From: Pseudomonadota bacterium
GTDB taxonomy: Bacteria > Pseudomonadota > Alphaproteobacteria > Sphingomonadales > Sphingomonadaceae
DNA length: 19,297 bases
Assembly (NCBI GenBank): GCA_023458055.1
Contig: JAEXAW010000010.1
Location: 1-19,297, forward strand
Reading direction: 5' to 3'
Shown here: positions 1 to 7,152 of the stretch, piece by piece
Numbering within the stretch: the stretch's first letter is position 1
Layout: every line of letters starts with the position of its first letter
Position numbers and translations under genes: made by a program
The notes under the pieces: generated by a model
The model's database searches: none
The model's input: only the letters and a program-made list of their open reading frames with translations
Told to the model about the DNA's origin: nothing

Positions 1-3
1 TCC

Positions 4-106
4 GTCAGTTCGAGTAGCTTGCGTAGCGTAGCGAACAAAGCGTATCGAGAACCTCCTGTCAGTTCAAGTAGCTTACGTAGCGTAGCAAAGAAAACGTATC
101 GATAAC
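4..106. repeat. Two tandem copies of a 49-bp dispersed repeat downstream of mnmE
   Basis: Copies at 4-52 and 58-106 share the start GTCAGTTC and a CGTATCGA-AAC end, with a GTAGCGTAGC core, and differ at only a few positions. They lie outside the island, directly before attL. In the empty chromosome they would therefore sit immediately downstream of the mnmE stop codon. The ends are loosely complementary (GTTCGAG... against ...TCGAGAAC), so each copy could fold weakly. Dispersed repeats of this look are common in Chryseobacterium-like genomes; that is from memory and was not searched. Function unknown, possibly a REP-like or mRNA 3'-end element. Confidence 0.7.
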
Positions 107-111
107 TATTG

Positions 112-127
112 TTACTTTCCGATACAA
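112..127. other. attL core of the island
   Basis: TTACTTTCCGATACAA is identical to 19164-19179, where it forms the end of mnmE. On the minus strand the left copy reads TTGTATCGGAAAGTAA, the mnmE terminal codons without the rest of the gene. This is the footprint left when a site-specific element duplicates its target core. Flanking bases beyond the 16 bp do not match, which fixes the core length. Confidence 0.88.
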
Positions 128-189
128 TATCTATAAAAGTAGTACAATCACCCATTGATATTAGGATTGCTATATAAGTACCAACAGTT

Positions 190-200
190 TAGCAACAAAA
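190..200 (+). repeat. Putative integrase arm-type site near attL
   Basis: TAGCAACAAAA occurs here and twice near attR (19026-19036 and 19089-19099), always in the same orientation. The gap to the attL core is 62 bp. The gap from the nearest right-hand copy to the attR core is 64 bp. In a circular attP these three direct repeats would flank the core. That is the usual arrangement of arm sites bound by the N-terminal domain of a tyrosine recombinase. The assignment is an inference from repetition and position. Confidence 0.5.
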
Positions 201-262
201 TCTATCTATTATAGGATAATATTAGCTAAAAAAGAACAGTTTCGGTAGGTGTGAAAATAAGA

Positions 263-288
263 AAACCTCTCCATTTCTGAAGAGGTTT
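263..288 (-). terminator. Intrinsic terminator after the DUF6266-like gene
   Basis: AAACCTCT (263-270) and AGAGGTTT (281-288) form an 8-bp perfect stem with a 10-base loop. On the minus strand the stem is followed by a T-rich run (TTTTCTTATTTT). It lies 22 bases past the stop codon of the gene ending at 311, in the correct orientation. Confidence 0.75.
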
Positions 289-310
289 AAGATATAAAAA
301 TTCAATCACT

Positions 311-952
311 TTACGCAATCGATACAGAGCCTAAATAAACACTATTAGAAACCTTAGTACCATCTGCTGATACAAATCCTAAAAACACTTCTAAATTCTC
401 TCCTGAGTAGTCAGATGGCAAAACCAAGTTTGCTACTCCAATAGATCTTTCGGGTCCAGCAGTTGTAAAAACAGCCTCTCCTCTTGTTGAATTTAAAGCA
501 ACAATTAACGCTTTATCTGTTGCTAATGCACTACCATTTGCGGAATTATCGCTCCAGGTGATGTCTAGTTCTGCCGCAGTTGTTGATACGGCAGCACCAT
601 TTGCTGGGGTAGTTAGATTTCCTCTTGAAACCAATGCATTTGGATAATCTACCGAGAAGTTTGGAAGTGTTCCAATAACCGCATTGTTTAGATTATATGA
701 CATTGCAGCATTAAACTGAGTCATCCCACTAGCATACTGCTTAAAACCTACTCTAAGAAAATCAGTCATTGGTTGTAAGAAGCTTAACACTGTAGAGAAT
801 TTCGTTCTCTGGTTCACTTGTCCTTCGGTTCTTGGATTCGCTACGCTGGTAGGTTTGATTCTTAAATAATCAACACCTTTCCAATTTGCACCAATAACAT
901 TTCCCACTTGGCCTGAAAGGCCGCCTAAAATACCTTGTTTAATTTTTCCCAT
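311..952 (-). CDS. DUF6266-like small protein, function unknown
   Basis: A 213-residue protein beginning MGKIKQGILGGLSGQVGNVI, followed by a conserved-looking region with VANPRTEGQVNQRTKFSTV (about residues 37-55). I recognise this as the DUF6266 type, small proteins widespread in Bacteroidota and often in many paralogues; the assignment is from memory. The C-terminal half is rich in Ala, Ser, Thr, Gly and Asn and looks like a beta-sandwich. No signal peptide or membrane segment is visible. Repeated Gly near the N-terminus and scarcity of Cys fit a small structural or surface-associated protein, but no function can be assigned. It is monocistronic, with its own terminator, and is the leftmost gene of the island. 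Start choice: the ATG gives the characteristic MGKIKQG beginning. Confidence 0.8.
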   Translation of the reverse strand: MGKIKQGILGGLSGQVGNVIGANWKGVDYLRIKPTSVANPRTEGQVNQRTKFSTVLSFLQPMTDFLRVGFKQYASGMTQFNAAMSYNLNNAVIGTLPNFSVDYPNALVSRGNLTTPANGAAVSTTAAELDITWSDNSANGSALATDKALIVALNSTRGEAVFTTAGPERSIGVANLVLPSDYSGENLEVFLGFVSADGTKVSNSVYLGSVSIA

Positions 953-1027
953 TGTTCTATACTTTTAATTAGATTCGGACTTTGTACGGAGTTCATACGA
1001 ATTTTGTATTTCCTCGCCATTGTACAT

Positions 1028-1035
1028 CAAAGATA
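1028..1035 (-). promoter_or_regulatory. Candidate Bacteroidota -7 box upstream of the DUF6266-like gene
   Basis: The minus strand reads TATCTTTG, an exact TAnnTTTG match to the Bacteroidota -7 consensus, about 75 bases before the start codon at 952. No TTG-type -33 element is evident at the expected distance, so this rests on one box. The rest of the 953-1163 spacer shows nothing further. Confidence 0.35.
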
Positions 1036-1134
1036 AGGCGACAAATGAGTGAATTAGCGTTTGCTAAATTGATTACATTACTCTGCGTTTCGTTGCATAA
1101 TTAAGGCGTGTTTTTGAACATATTTTTACAAAAA

Positions 1135-1157
1135 AAATCCTCTTTTTGGGAGGATTT
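1135..1157 (-). terminator. Intrinsic terminator after the 141-residue gene
   Basis: AAATCCTC (1135-1142) pairs with GAGGATTT (1150-1157) around a 7-base loop. On the minus strand the stem is followed by a run of eight T (counting the last stem bases). It begins 7 bases beyond the stop codon of the gene ending at 1164. A textbook Rho-independent terminator. Confidence 0.85.
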
Positions 1158-1163
1158 AAATTT

Positions 1164-1589
1164 TTAGATTTTAAAATAATATTTTCGGATTAAAACGGAA
1201 CGAAGATCGTTAAGCAGCTTGAGTTGCTGGGTAAATTTTTGCTCCAACTGATAAACGGCTTTAATGTCGGAAAGGATTTTGGCGTTTTCTTGCATCTTGG
1301 CAAGGCTTGGAATGATGAAATTTTGTAAAATTTTCTTGAATTCAAACAAGCGAAGCATTTCGATAACGCTTCCACACAAATACGGATGAAAAAAACCGTT
1401 TTTCCAAAGTGTGAAAAATGTCCAGTAGAGGTTTTCGCGTTCTTCTTGGTCGTTGCAGTACAAGATAAAACAGTTCGGGCAAGGTTCAAACAATGGTTTT
1501 CCTGCGTTGTGTCCTCTTGATAAGATAAATAGTGCATTTTCGGGCGTTGCTTTCTCGGAATTGTACGTGCGTACTTTAAAATTTGTCAT
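1164..1589 (-). CDS. Small Bacteroidota protein of unknown function (DUF6943-like)
   Basis: A 141-residue protein. The first half contains FILSRGHNAGKPLFEPCPNC (about residues 21-40), then a stretch rich in aromatic residues (LYWTFFTLWKNGFFHPYLCG, about 54-73). The C-terminal half (about 80-138) is charged and probably helical, perhaps coiled-coil. The spaced Cys in CPNC might bind metal, but no second Cys pair is obvious. I have the impression that this matches a Bacteroidota family of mobile-element orphans (DUF6943), with moderate certainty. It stands alone: a terminator precedes it (1676-1693) and follows it (1135-1157), so it is probably an independent cargo gene. No function is assigned. 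Confidence 0.65.
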   Translation of the reverse strand: MTNFKVRTYNSEKATPENALFILSRGHNAGKPLFEPCPNCFILYCNDQEERENLYWTFFTLWKNGFFHPYLCGSVIEMLRLFEFKKILQNFIIPSLAKMQENAKILSDIKAVYQLEQKFTQQLKLLNDLRSVLIRKYYFKI

Positions 1590-1675
1590 GGCGTCGGATT
1601 TAAAATTTTATGCTGCGCCGAAAATTTTTCAAAAGAAAACGAAGAAAAAAACCGAAAAAAAAAGAAAAAAAGAAA

Positions 1676-1693
1676 GCCCTCTTTTTAGGGGGC
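1676..1693 (-). terminator. Probable intrinsic terminator upstream of the 141-residue gene
   Basis: GCCCT and AGGGGGC form a short GC-rich hairpin whose loop is CTTTTT. On the minus strand it is followed by a long T-rich tail (TTTCTTTTTTTC and more). It would end transcripts arriving from the defence operon or from the gene-free region before the gene at 1589. Confidence 0.55.
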
Positions 1694-1710
1694 GGGGCAT
1701 TGTGTCAAGG

Positions 1711-1765
1711 TTTTTTGCAAAAAATTTTGGCGAATATTTTTTACGACAAAAGTTTTTTGCAAAAA
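1711..1765. repeat. Two near-identical palindromes TTTTTTGCAAAAA
   Basis: TTTTTTGCAAAAAA at 1711-1724 is a perfect 14-bp palindrome. TTTTTTGCAAAAA at 1753-1765 repeats it with one A fewer. The centres are 42 bp apart, about four helical turns, so both face the same side of the DNA. They could be protein-binding sites or A-tract bends of an origin or regulatory region. Homopolymer bias in this AT-rich stretch could also create them. Confidence 0.5.
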
Positions 1766-2348
1766 CCCGCAGGGCTTGACCTTTATACAATATAGCGGCT
1801 GGATTAGGAAGCCCCCTAACTTGCTTTTCTTTTTTTATTTTTTGTAGGAACCTAATAGTTCTAAGTATGGATTCAAAGGTGTGGGAAGATGCTTGGCAAA
1901 GAATGGTGAGCGATGGAAAAAGCAGGTGTATATGGCAGTTGGCATTCAGTGTGGCGATATACTCCTGCGTGCGGTGACGAAACAGTAGGAATATGCTTGC
2001 ATAGACCTATTGTGAAGGAACTGGAGAAGTTGGGATTTAGCTGTGGGAAGACTCTGCAAAAATGGGTAGATAAGCTCGCACAAAAAAGATGCTTGGGAAA
2101 AGATTCAAGAACCGAGAACCTAGATACAAGAACTAAATGTGATGTGTGTTGGGAAAGATAGCTGTATGACTGATTGACGGAAGGAGCTTTGTAGGATGTT
2201 TTAAAGACCGATGCAAAAATGCACTGAAAATCTTTGCCTATGAAACCATTGTATTTTTGAATTGGGATTTAAACAAAGCGTTGGCATAAGCTCCTGGAGG
2301 ATTGAAGGAATACTGCTATGCGCGTGAGTGGTAGTGGCTGATTGCGTG

Positions 2349-2378
2349 AACTATTTTTTTATTTTCTGTAAAATAGTT
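2349..2378. repeat. Inverted repeat in the gene-free region
   Basis: AACTATTTT (2349-2357) and AAAATAGTT (2370-2378) are perfect 9-bp inverted repeats around a 12-base loop. No clear T-tail follows on either strand, so it is a weak terminator candidate. It could be an RNA hairpin or binding site. Confidence 0.5.
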
Positions 2379-2516
2379 TCAGGCAAGAAGCGACTGTAAC
2401 GATTGGCAAAAGACTACTCTATCTGCATCTTTTTTGTGCATCCTATAAAATGGGTGGGTTGGGTGAAAAGCGTTGGCAAAGCGTAGGCGCAAAAGGGCTA
2501 TGCCCGTTGCTAGGGA

Positions 2517-2631
2517 AGCATTTAACATAATCTCAAATTATAGGCGTACCCTATTGGCAGTTGCAGTAACGAAGTGGAAGCAATCCCCGATGCGTTGGCG
2601 TATGCGTATAATTTCGATTATGTTATTTGCT
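2517..2631. repeat. Long imperfect hairpin with arms of about 32 bases
   Basis: The arm at 2517-2549 (begins AGCATTTAACATAATC) is complementary to the arm at 2600-2631 (ends GATTATGTTATTTGCT). Perfect blocks include AACATAATC/GATTATGTT and AAATTATA/TATAATTT, broken by a few mismatches and one bulge. The loop is 50 bases. A GGGCTATGCCC mini-hairpin lies just upstream (2495-2505). The structure ends 25 bases from the stop codon of the Mrr-like gene. It could be a non-coding RNA, a transfer or replication origin, a convergent-transcript 3' structure, or an attC-like recombination site. The last is only a visual resemblance; no integron integrase is present. Confidence 0.65.
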
Positions 2632-2656
2632 GGGGGAAGGCGTTGCTCAACTATCT

Positions 2657-3337
2657 TTAATTCTTCTCTCGTATTCTTATAGGATTCGTGATTAATTCAA
2701 AAGATGGTATTTGTGATAAAATTAAAATAATTCCAGATGAAGCTCTTCCTACATAATTTTGATTAATATAATCTCTTGTAATCTCCCCGTTTTCTTTGAT
2801 ATGAAAATATGCTTCTCTAAATATTTCCATAGAAATTTTGGATATTTTACCATTTTCAGTTTCCCGTATGATTTCAGCATTCGTTACTGAGATTATTTTA
2901 TTAGGTTTATTTTGTGTATTGAATAAAGTTTTCCCTACTAAAGGTTTAATATATGTATTCCAATCTATGTAGAAGCAAGCAGCATAACTTTCATTATTTT
3001 CTTCAACATGAATAAAATCTGAATTGGGTTCTAATTGAATAATTTCTATATTTAGTTTGTCCGCAACTTTCTTTGCATCTTCAAGTAAAACACCATCAGT
3101 TACTATTTTTGCAGAAGTACAGTCGAAATACACTTTCGCCCCATATAATTCCATAATTGCTTTACGGTTTATTCTTCTTGAATTACCATACATTTTTACT
3201 TGAACTCCTATTTTTTCGCTATTTTTTGTTGCGAATATATCCACTCCATAATCATTGCTTTGTGAAGTTACTTCTACTTTATAGTTTTGTTTTTTAAAAT
3301 GTTCTGCAGCATAGAATTCGTATTCTCTTGTTGTCAT
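2657..3337 (-). CDS. Mrr-like PD-(D/E)xK nuclease associated with the Argonaute
   Basis: A 226-residue protein. Residues 1-105 form an Mrr-type restriction endonuclease fold: an N-terminal helix (YEFYAAEHFKK), then YGVDIFA with the metal-binding Asp at 33, then GVQVKMY with the QxK motif (Q46, K48), then a helical region and TDGVLLEDAKKVADKL. Mrr-family enzymes cleave double-stranded DNA at the plasma of the nucleoid without a fixed site, often methyl-dependent; the specificity here is unknown. Residues 106-226 match nothing I recognise and may contact the partner. It is the last gene of the operon, 14 bases after the Argonaute gene. Inactive long-B pAgos are known to pair with such nucleases (BPAN systems), where the nuclease degrades DNA non-specifically once the pAgo is activated. 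I infer the same role here. Confidence 0.85.
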   Translation of the reverse strand: MTTREYEFYAAEHFKKQNYKVEVTSQSNDYGVDIFATKNSEKIGVQVKMYGNSRRINRKAIMELYGAKVYFDCTSAKIVTDGVLLEDAKKVADKLNIEIIQLEPNSDFIHVEENNESYAACFYIDWNTYIKPLVGKTLFNTQNKPNKIISVTNAEIIRETENGKISKISMEIFREAYFHIKENGEITRDYINQNYVGRASSGIILILSQIPSFELITNPIRIREKN

Positions 3338-3351
3338 CTAATATTATTTTT

Positions 3352-5454
3352 TTATAAAAACCAAAGTTTATCTTTTCCAAAATTGGGGATTTCTGAATCT
3401 TGAAAGTGTGGTAGCATTTCTGCCACCATTTCTGAATATTTTAATGTAACCGGAAGGTTTTGTTGTCTTACTGATTTCCAATACATACGACTAAATTGAT
3501 ATACTTGATCTATTAATTCTTTTACAATTTTTGTGTCTGCTATTTGCTTTTCATCTGAACAGAATATTTGAAATTTAATTGGAAACGGATAACCATCACT
3601 AGATTTCATTGTTCCTACTTTATATCGAGTGTTATTAAACAAAATGTATTTGCGATAGCCAACATTAATGTAAGTACCACTAATTGGGATAAGTTCAGAA
3701 TAATTATCATCAAAAGCGGTTATATCTGTTGATGATGTTTTGTTAATCGAAATAATGATAACAGGAATTGCTAGTCCTAGGTTTCTTAATCCCTTTTCGA
3801 TTGGCTCTAATTCTTTTCTACTTAGAGTTTTGTAGAAATGTATTACTAACCTTTTTAGATTAGGATCTATGCTGGTGTATTCTCTTACCTTATGGATTAT
3901 AGAACCTGCCAATTCTGTTGTTTGATTTTCAAAGAAATGGTCGAAACAATTGAACTTACCATTGTTATGAAAACTGAAAGCACTCGCAATATACTTAACG
4001 CCCGTTTCAGGATTTTTAAATGCTCCAACACCTACAATTAGTTCTTTTTTTAAGGTGGTGTCTAGTTGCCATGGAATACCATCTAATTTCGCTAAAATAG
4101 CAATCGCCATATTAAGAGCACTATACTCAAACATTCTATTATTGATTGTTTTCTTTGCATCAATAACTTGTGATAAAATCCCTAGATGTAATAATTTTTC
4201 TTTCAGTAAATAATACACTTTCTTCTGTTGGGGTGTTGCTTCATCTTTACTAAATGGACTCACATAAATAGCAACATAACTCACCTCTTTTTTGGTTTGA
4301 AGATTGTGTAAACCTGCATTAATTTCAGGCCATGGATCCTCAATATTTGTGAAGTTAATTTTTAGATTTTTATCAGGATGATATGGTGTTAAAATAAATT
4401 TTGAAAGACCTTTGAAAGTATCATGTTTGCCTTTAAAATATTCATGAAGCTTAATTACCGCTGCTTCGTCTTTGGAGTGGAAAATATAAAAGAATTCAAC
4501 TACCGAAGCATCCGATACATCATAAGGACCATAATTCCTCATGCCCTTCATAGGTGAAATGTCGGTGTTATTTTTTCCGAATATCATTCTGTTACTTCCT
4601 ACTGATACTTCACCAATTTTGCGTTCAGGAACCTTGTAAAAACCATTTGCGGAAAGGTTTATTAGCTTTAAAAATCCTTCTTGGTTTAGAAAATTTGAAT
4701 AAAACTCTTGAATTTCTTTTTTGAAACCTACATATCTATTGCTTCTATCAGGTGCTGCTGTAGGTTCTCCCAATGCTTTCCTAATATTAAAATTCCAAAT
4801 TGGATAGGTTTGGTCTAAATTAAGTCGTACTTCTTTAGGAAGATCTTTGAAACGATAAAAATTGTTGTTATATATTACCCAATTAAAGGCAGAATTTGGA
4901 ATTGTATCTTCCAAATCTGAAATCGCTTTTTTGAAAATTTTGGATTGTCCTTCGTAAATCACCACGATTTCCCAATCATTGGAAACAACTGCTTTTTGTA
5001 CTCTTAAAGTAATCTTTTTGTAAAAATTATATTGTTGTTGGCTACCACTAATATTTGTAGGTATCCAAATTTCTACTGCATTGATAAAATTAGGCATTAC
5101 CAAACACCCAATTGATTTGAAATAATTACCAATTATCTTGTTATAGAACTTTTTAAGAATGGAAATTGAAAATGCAGTATTGGGTATATTTTTAGCAATT
5201 TCTTCTCCATCCTCGGTTACAGAATATTCTTTGTCAGGAGTTGTTTTTTTTGTGACCTTTAGAAAACCCGCATGCTCTTCTGTAAAAGAGGTGTAGTAAA
5301 AATCTAGTTCACCAAAATGTTGCACTACCTCAACAGGTACTGCACTCGCATGAAATCGAACTAAATTAGTGTCGTCTTTATCTGTAAACCAAAAGCTGAA
5401 CCTTTCTTTATCTTCTTGAAAAGTAAGAATGTTAACGTGTAAATTTTGAGCCAT
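3352..5454 (-). CDS. Prokaryotic Argonaute (long-B type) with inactive PIWI domain
   Basis: A 700-residue protein. Expected role: bind a short guide and recognise complementary nucleic acid without cutting it. About residues 1-290 would be the N, linker and reduced PAZ regions. MRNYGPYD (305-312) is the typical entry to MID. The MID guide pocket has VYYLLKEKLL (413-422), SQVI (428-431) and AKLDGIPW (455-462). PIWI runs from about 470 to the end, with a typical late motif YQFSRMYWKSVRQQNLPVTL (652-671) and the hydrophobic C-terminus LWFL. Catalytic residues are missing: the first strand reads VGVGAF (474-479) where an active enzyme has GxD, and the second reads HFYKTLSRKE (539-548) where RDG is expected. 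It follows the McrC-like gene by 15 bases and is followed 14 bases later by an Mrr-like nuclease, the likely effector. The length and separate nuclease argue against a short pAgo. Confidence 0.87.
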   Translation of the reverse strand: MAQNLHVNILTFQEDKERFSFWFTDKDDTNLVRFHASAVPVEVVQHFGELDFYYTSFTEEHAGFLKVTKKTTPDKEYSVTEDGEEIAKNIPNTAFSISILKKFYNKIIGNYFKSIGCLVMPNFINAVEIWIPTNISGSQQQYNFYKKITLRVQKAVVSNDWEIVVIYEGQSKIFKKAISDLEDTIPNSAFNWVIYNNNFYRFKDLPKEVRLNLDQTYPIWNFNIRKALGEPTAAPDRSNRYVGFKKEIQEFYSNFLNQEGFLKLINLSANGFYKVPERKIGEVSVGSNRMIFGKNNTDISPMKGMRNYGPYDVSDASVVEFFYIFHSKDEAAVIKLHEYFKGKHDTFKGLSKFILTPYHPDKNLKINFTNIEDPWPEINAGLHNLQTKKEVSYVAIYVSPFSKDEATPQQKKVYYLLKEKLLHLGILSQVIDAKKTINNRMFEYSALNMAIAILAKLDGIPWQLDTTLKKELIVGVGAFKNPETGVKYIASAFSFHNNGKFNCFDHFFENQTTELAGSIIHKVREYTSIDPNLKRLVIHFYKTLSRKELEPIEKGLRNLGLAIPVIIISINKTSSTDITAFDDNYSELIPISGTYINVGYRKYILFNNTRYKVGTMKSSDGYPFPIKFQIFCSDEKQIADTKIVKELIDQVYQFSRMYWKSVRQQNLPVTLKYSEMVAEMLPHFQDSEIPNFGKDKLWFL

Positions 5455-5469
5455 TAGTGTTTTTATATC

Positions 5470-7149
5470 TTACACTAATTTACCTATTTTTTGAAAATTT
5501 TGCAATAGATGATTTATATTGTTATCAACAATTGACTTCGCGATAATTAATTCGTTTTTATTAGTTAAAAAGCATTTGCCATTAAGTTGTCTGAAATTAG
5601 CATTAACAAAAGTTGTAACATCAGCTTCTGGCAAATTACATTTATAGAATGAGTATTTACATTCCGTTTCATTGTTAAAGTAGTTTAAGAAATTATTTCT
5701 AAAGGTTTCCTTTATTTCATTTCTAAATTTTTCAATATCTGAGTTGTTAAACGTAGTGTATGATTTTAGTACATAAAGAAAATTTATTTGGTACTGATGT
5801 ACAAACAACGTATCTCTATCAAATAATCGATCTTCAAAATGATATGAAGTTATCGGTTCGCCTTTTTTAACAATTGAATGTTGATCGTAGTTATCAACAT
5901 CGTCTATATACCCATAAATAAAGAAATTTGGTGAAATATTGTAGCCCTCTGTCAATTTATCTCTATAGCGCAAAGGTTTAATATGTTCTTCTCCTTTTTT
6001 ATTTAGTAGGTCTATATTGAATTGGATTACATTTTTGGCATAAGTAAACTGCTTATACTTTGATACTTTACCCGCTTGGCTATTAGATTTATAATATTTA
6101 GAATCTCCAATGTAAAATATATCGCTGGTGTCAATTAATGATTGGTAATCGTAGATATGGTCAATTATTTTACCATCATCATGGTGTTTCAATTTATCTA
6201 TCGTAATCCCATCCACTTCGTATTTTTTTAGTTCATCTGAAAATAGCTTATCTACCATATCTTCAAAAACTAAGTTGTAGTTGGTAATTGCCATATAATC
6301 CTCTCTTTTTCGTTTGATGCTACTAGAATCATATTGAGAGAAGTACATTTCACAAAGACCATACATACGTCTTAGCACATCACTAAAATAGCGGTACTTA
6401 ATTTTCCTTAATTTTGATAAACCCGTTGCACAAAGATTCTGAAAAGCTGTACCTGATATGATTTGGTAGGATTTATCAATTTTTAGGTTAAGGTGGTGCT
6501 CGTGGTTAAGATGGTTGAGAATACTAAAGAAATACGTAATTAATTCTTCTTCGGTATTTATGACTTTCTTTCTATTTGCAATCTCCGTATAAATTGGCGT
6601 TTTACCCCCTATAAGAATGGGTAATGATTTTCTTATTGTTTTCTCCCACTTTGGTTTTTTAGCTTGGTTGGAAGTGAATTCGATATGTTTAAATAAGATT
6701 TGCTGCTTGTTTTTCTTAAAGAAATTGACAAAACTTAAAAGTATATCCAGAAATGAATAATCCTTTGCTCCTAAATTTGTATTCAGTTCAAAGGTTTCTG
6801 TTTCATGGATAATTGAAGTATCATTATATCTTTTGCGGTATTCAATTAAACTATTGTAAAAGTACACAGAAAGCTGTCTTACCCAGTTGTATTCTGTTTT
6901 ATGCTTTATTGATTGCTCTTTAATTAAATTAAGCAACTCCTCCTTCGATGTGCCCAAAACGGTTTCTTCACCATCTTTCATAAACACTTTTGGCAGCATG
7001 AATACCAATTTGTTTTTCTCAAAAGAATGGTAATAACCTACGGACGTAAGAGTTCCTTCGAGTCCGTTAAGTTTATAAAACTTGGGATCCTCGAATAAAT
7101 CTCTTAAAAGATTTTCGGAGTAATTTTCGCCTTCAATCAGAATATGCAT
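5470..7149 (-). CDS. LlaJI/McrC-like restriction nuclease subunit
   Basis: A 559-residue protein that I recognise as the LlaJI-type endonuclease (McrC-like), the cutting partner of a McrB-like motor. The PD-(D/E)xK core is in the second half: NYNLVFEDMVDKLF (290-303) as the leading helix, DHIYDY (330-335) with the first metal-binding Asp, and YIGDSKYYK (346-354) with the DxK pair D349 and K351. QFTYAKN (367-373) gives the following conserved Gln and Tyr. The N-terminal 280 residues would bind DNA or McrB. In LlaJI and BsuMI this type of subunit restricts DNA unmodified at the site protected by the two cognate methyltransferases. Its start lies 3 bases after the McrB-like gene, so the two are translationally coupled. 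Confidence 0.85.
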   Translation of the reverse strand: MHILIEGENYSENLLRDLFEDPKFYKLNGLEGTLTSVGYYHSFEKNKLVFMLPKVFMKDGEETVLGTSKEELLNLIKEQSIKHKTEYNWVRQLSVYFYNSLIEYRKRYNDTSIIHETETFELNTNLGAKDYSFLDILLSFVNFFKKNKQQILFKHIEFTSNQAKKPKWEKTIRKSLPILIGGKTPIYTEIANRKKVINTEEELITYFFSILNHLNHEHHLNLKIDKSYQIISGTAFQNLCATGLSKLRKIKYRYFSDVLRRMYGLCEMYFSQYDSSSIKRKREDYMAITNYNLVFEDMVDKLFSDELKKYEVDGITIDKLKHHDDGKIIDHIYDYQSLIDTSDIFYIGDSKYYKSNSQAGKVSKYKQFTYAKNVIQFNIDLLNKKGEEHIKPLRYRDKLTEGYNISPNFFIYGYIDDVDNYDQHSIVKKGEPITSYHFEDRLFDRDTLFVHQYQINFLYVLKSYTTFNNSDIEKFRNEIKETFRNNFLNYFNNETECKYSFYKCNLPEADVTTFVNANFRQLNGKCFLTNKNELIIAKSIVDNNINHLLQNFQKIGKLV

Positions 7150-7152
7150 TTC

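Larger units (their letters stand above)
1590..2656. other. 1.07-kb region without a supported gene; structured or decayed DNA
   Basis: The left part (1590-1800) has long A and T tracts and two copies of TTTTTTGCAAAAA. From about 1860 to 2340 the plus strand becomes purine- and G-rich (runs such as GGTGTGGGAAG and GGAACTGGAGAAG). It is visibly richer in G+C than the neighbouring genes. Open frames in it are short and change frame: 82 residues at 1913-2161, 36 codons from 1867, 69 residues at 2473-2682. None resembles a family I know. The right part holds two inverted repeats (2349-2378 and 2517-2631). Possibilities are a plus-strand non-coding RNA, an origin of replication or transfer, or a decayed gene. 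The sequence alone does not decide between them. Confidence 0.6.

Noticed and set aside
4..106. CRISPR array
   Set aside because: Only two repeat copies with 5 bases between them and no spacers; no cas genes in the window.
1190..1537. 115-residue minus-strand frame inside the 141-residue gene
   Set aside because: Alternative frame of the same DNA. The 141-residue frame has its own terminator and resembles a known family.
1453..1795. Plus-strand open frames of 108 and 61 residues over 1453-1795
   Set aside because: They are dominated by Lys runs from A-tracts (KKKTEKKRKKES-like), overlap the better supported minus-strand gene or terminator, and match no family.
1913..2161. 82-residue open frame in the gene-free region
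   Set aside because: Unusual composition (many Cys and Trp), no recognisable family, no promoter or ribosome site. Possibly chance or a relic, so reported only as part of the region.
1860..2650. Group II intron or retron RNA
   Set aside because: No reverse transcriptase gene, no domain V-like hairpin, and no GUGYG/AY boundaries were found.
2463..2656. Confident integron attC site
   Set aside because: The long hairpin is suggestive, but the paired core boxes (GTTRRRY/RYYYAAC) are not clearly placed and there is no IntI; kept only as a hypothesis.
2473..2682. 69-residue plus-strand open frame
   Set aside because: It runs through both arms of the long hairpin and into the end of the Mrr-like gene; highly basic start and no homology recognised.
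3352..5454. Short pAgo or PIWI-RE protein
   Set aside because: At 700 residues it has a full N-terminal half, and there is no helicase or Sir2/TIR-APAZ partner; long-B fits better.
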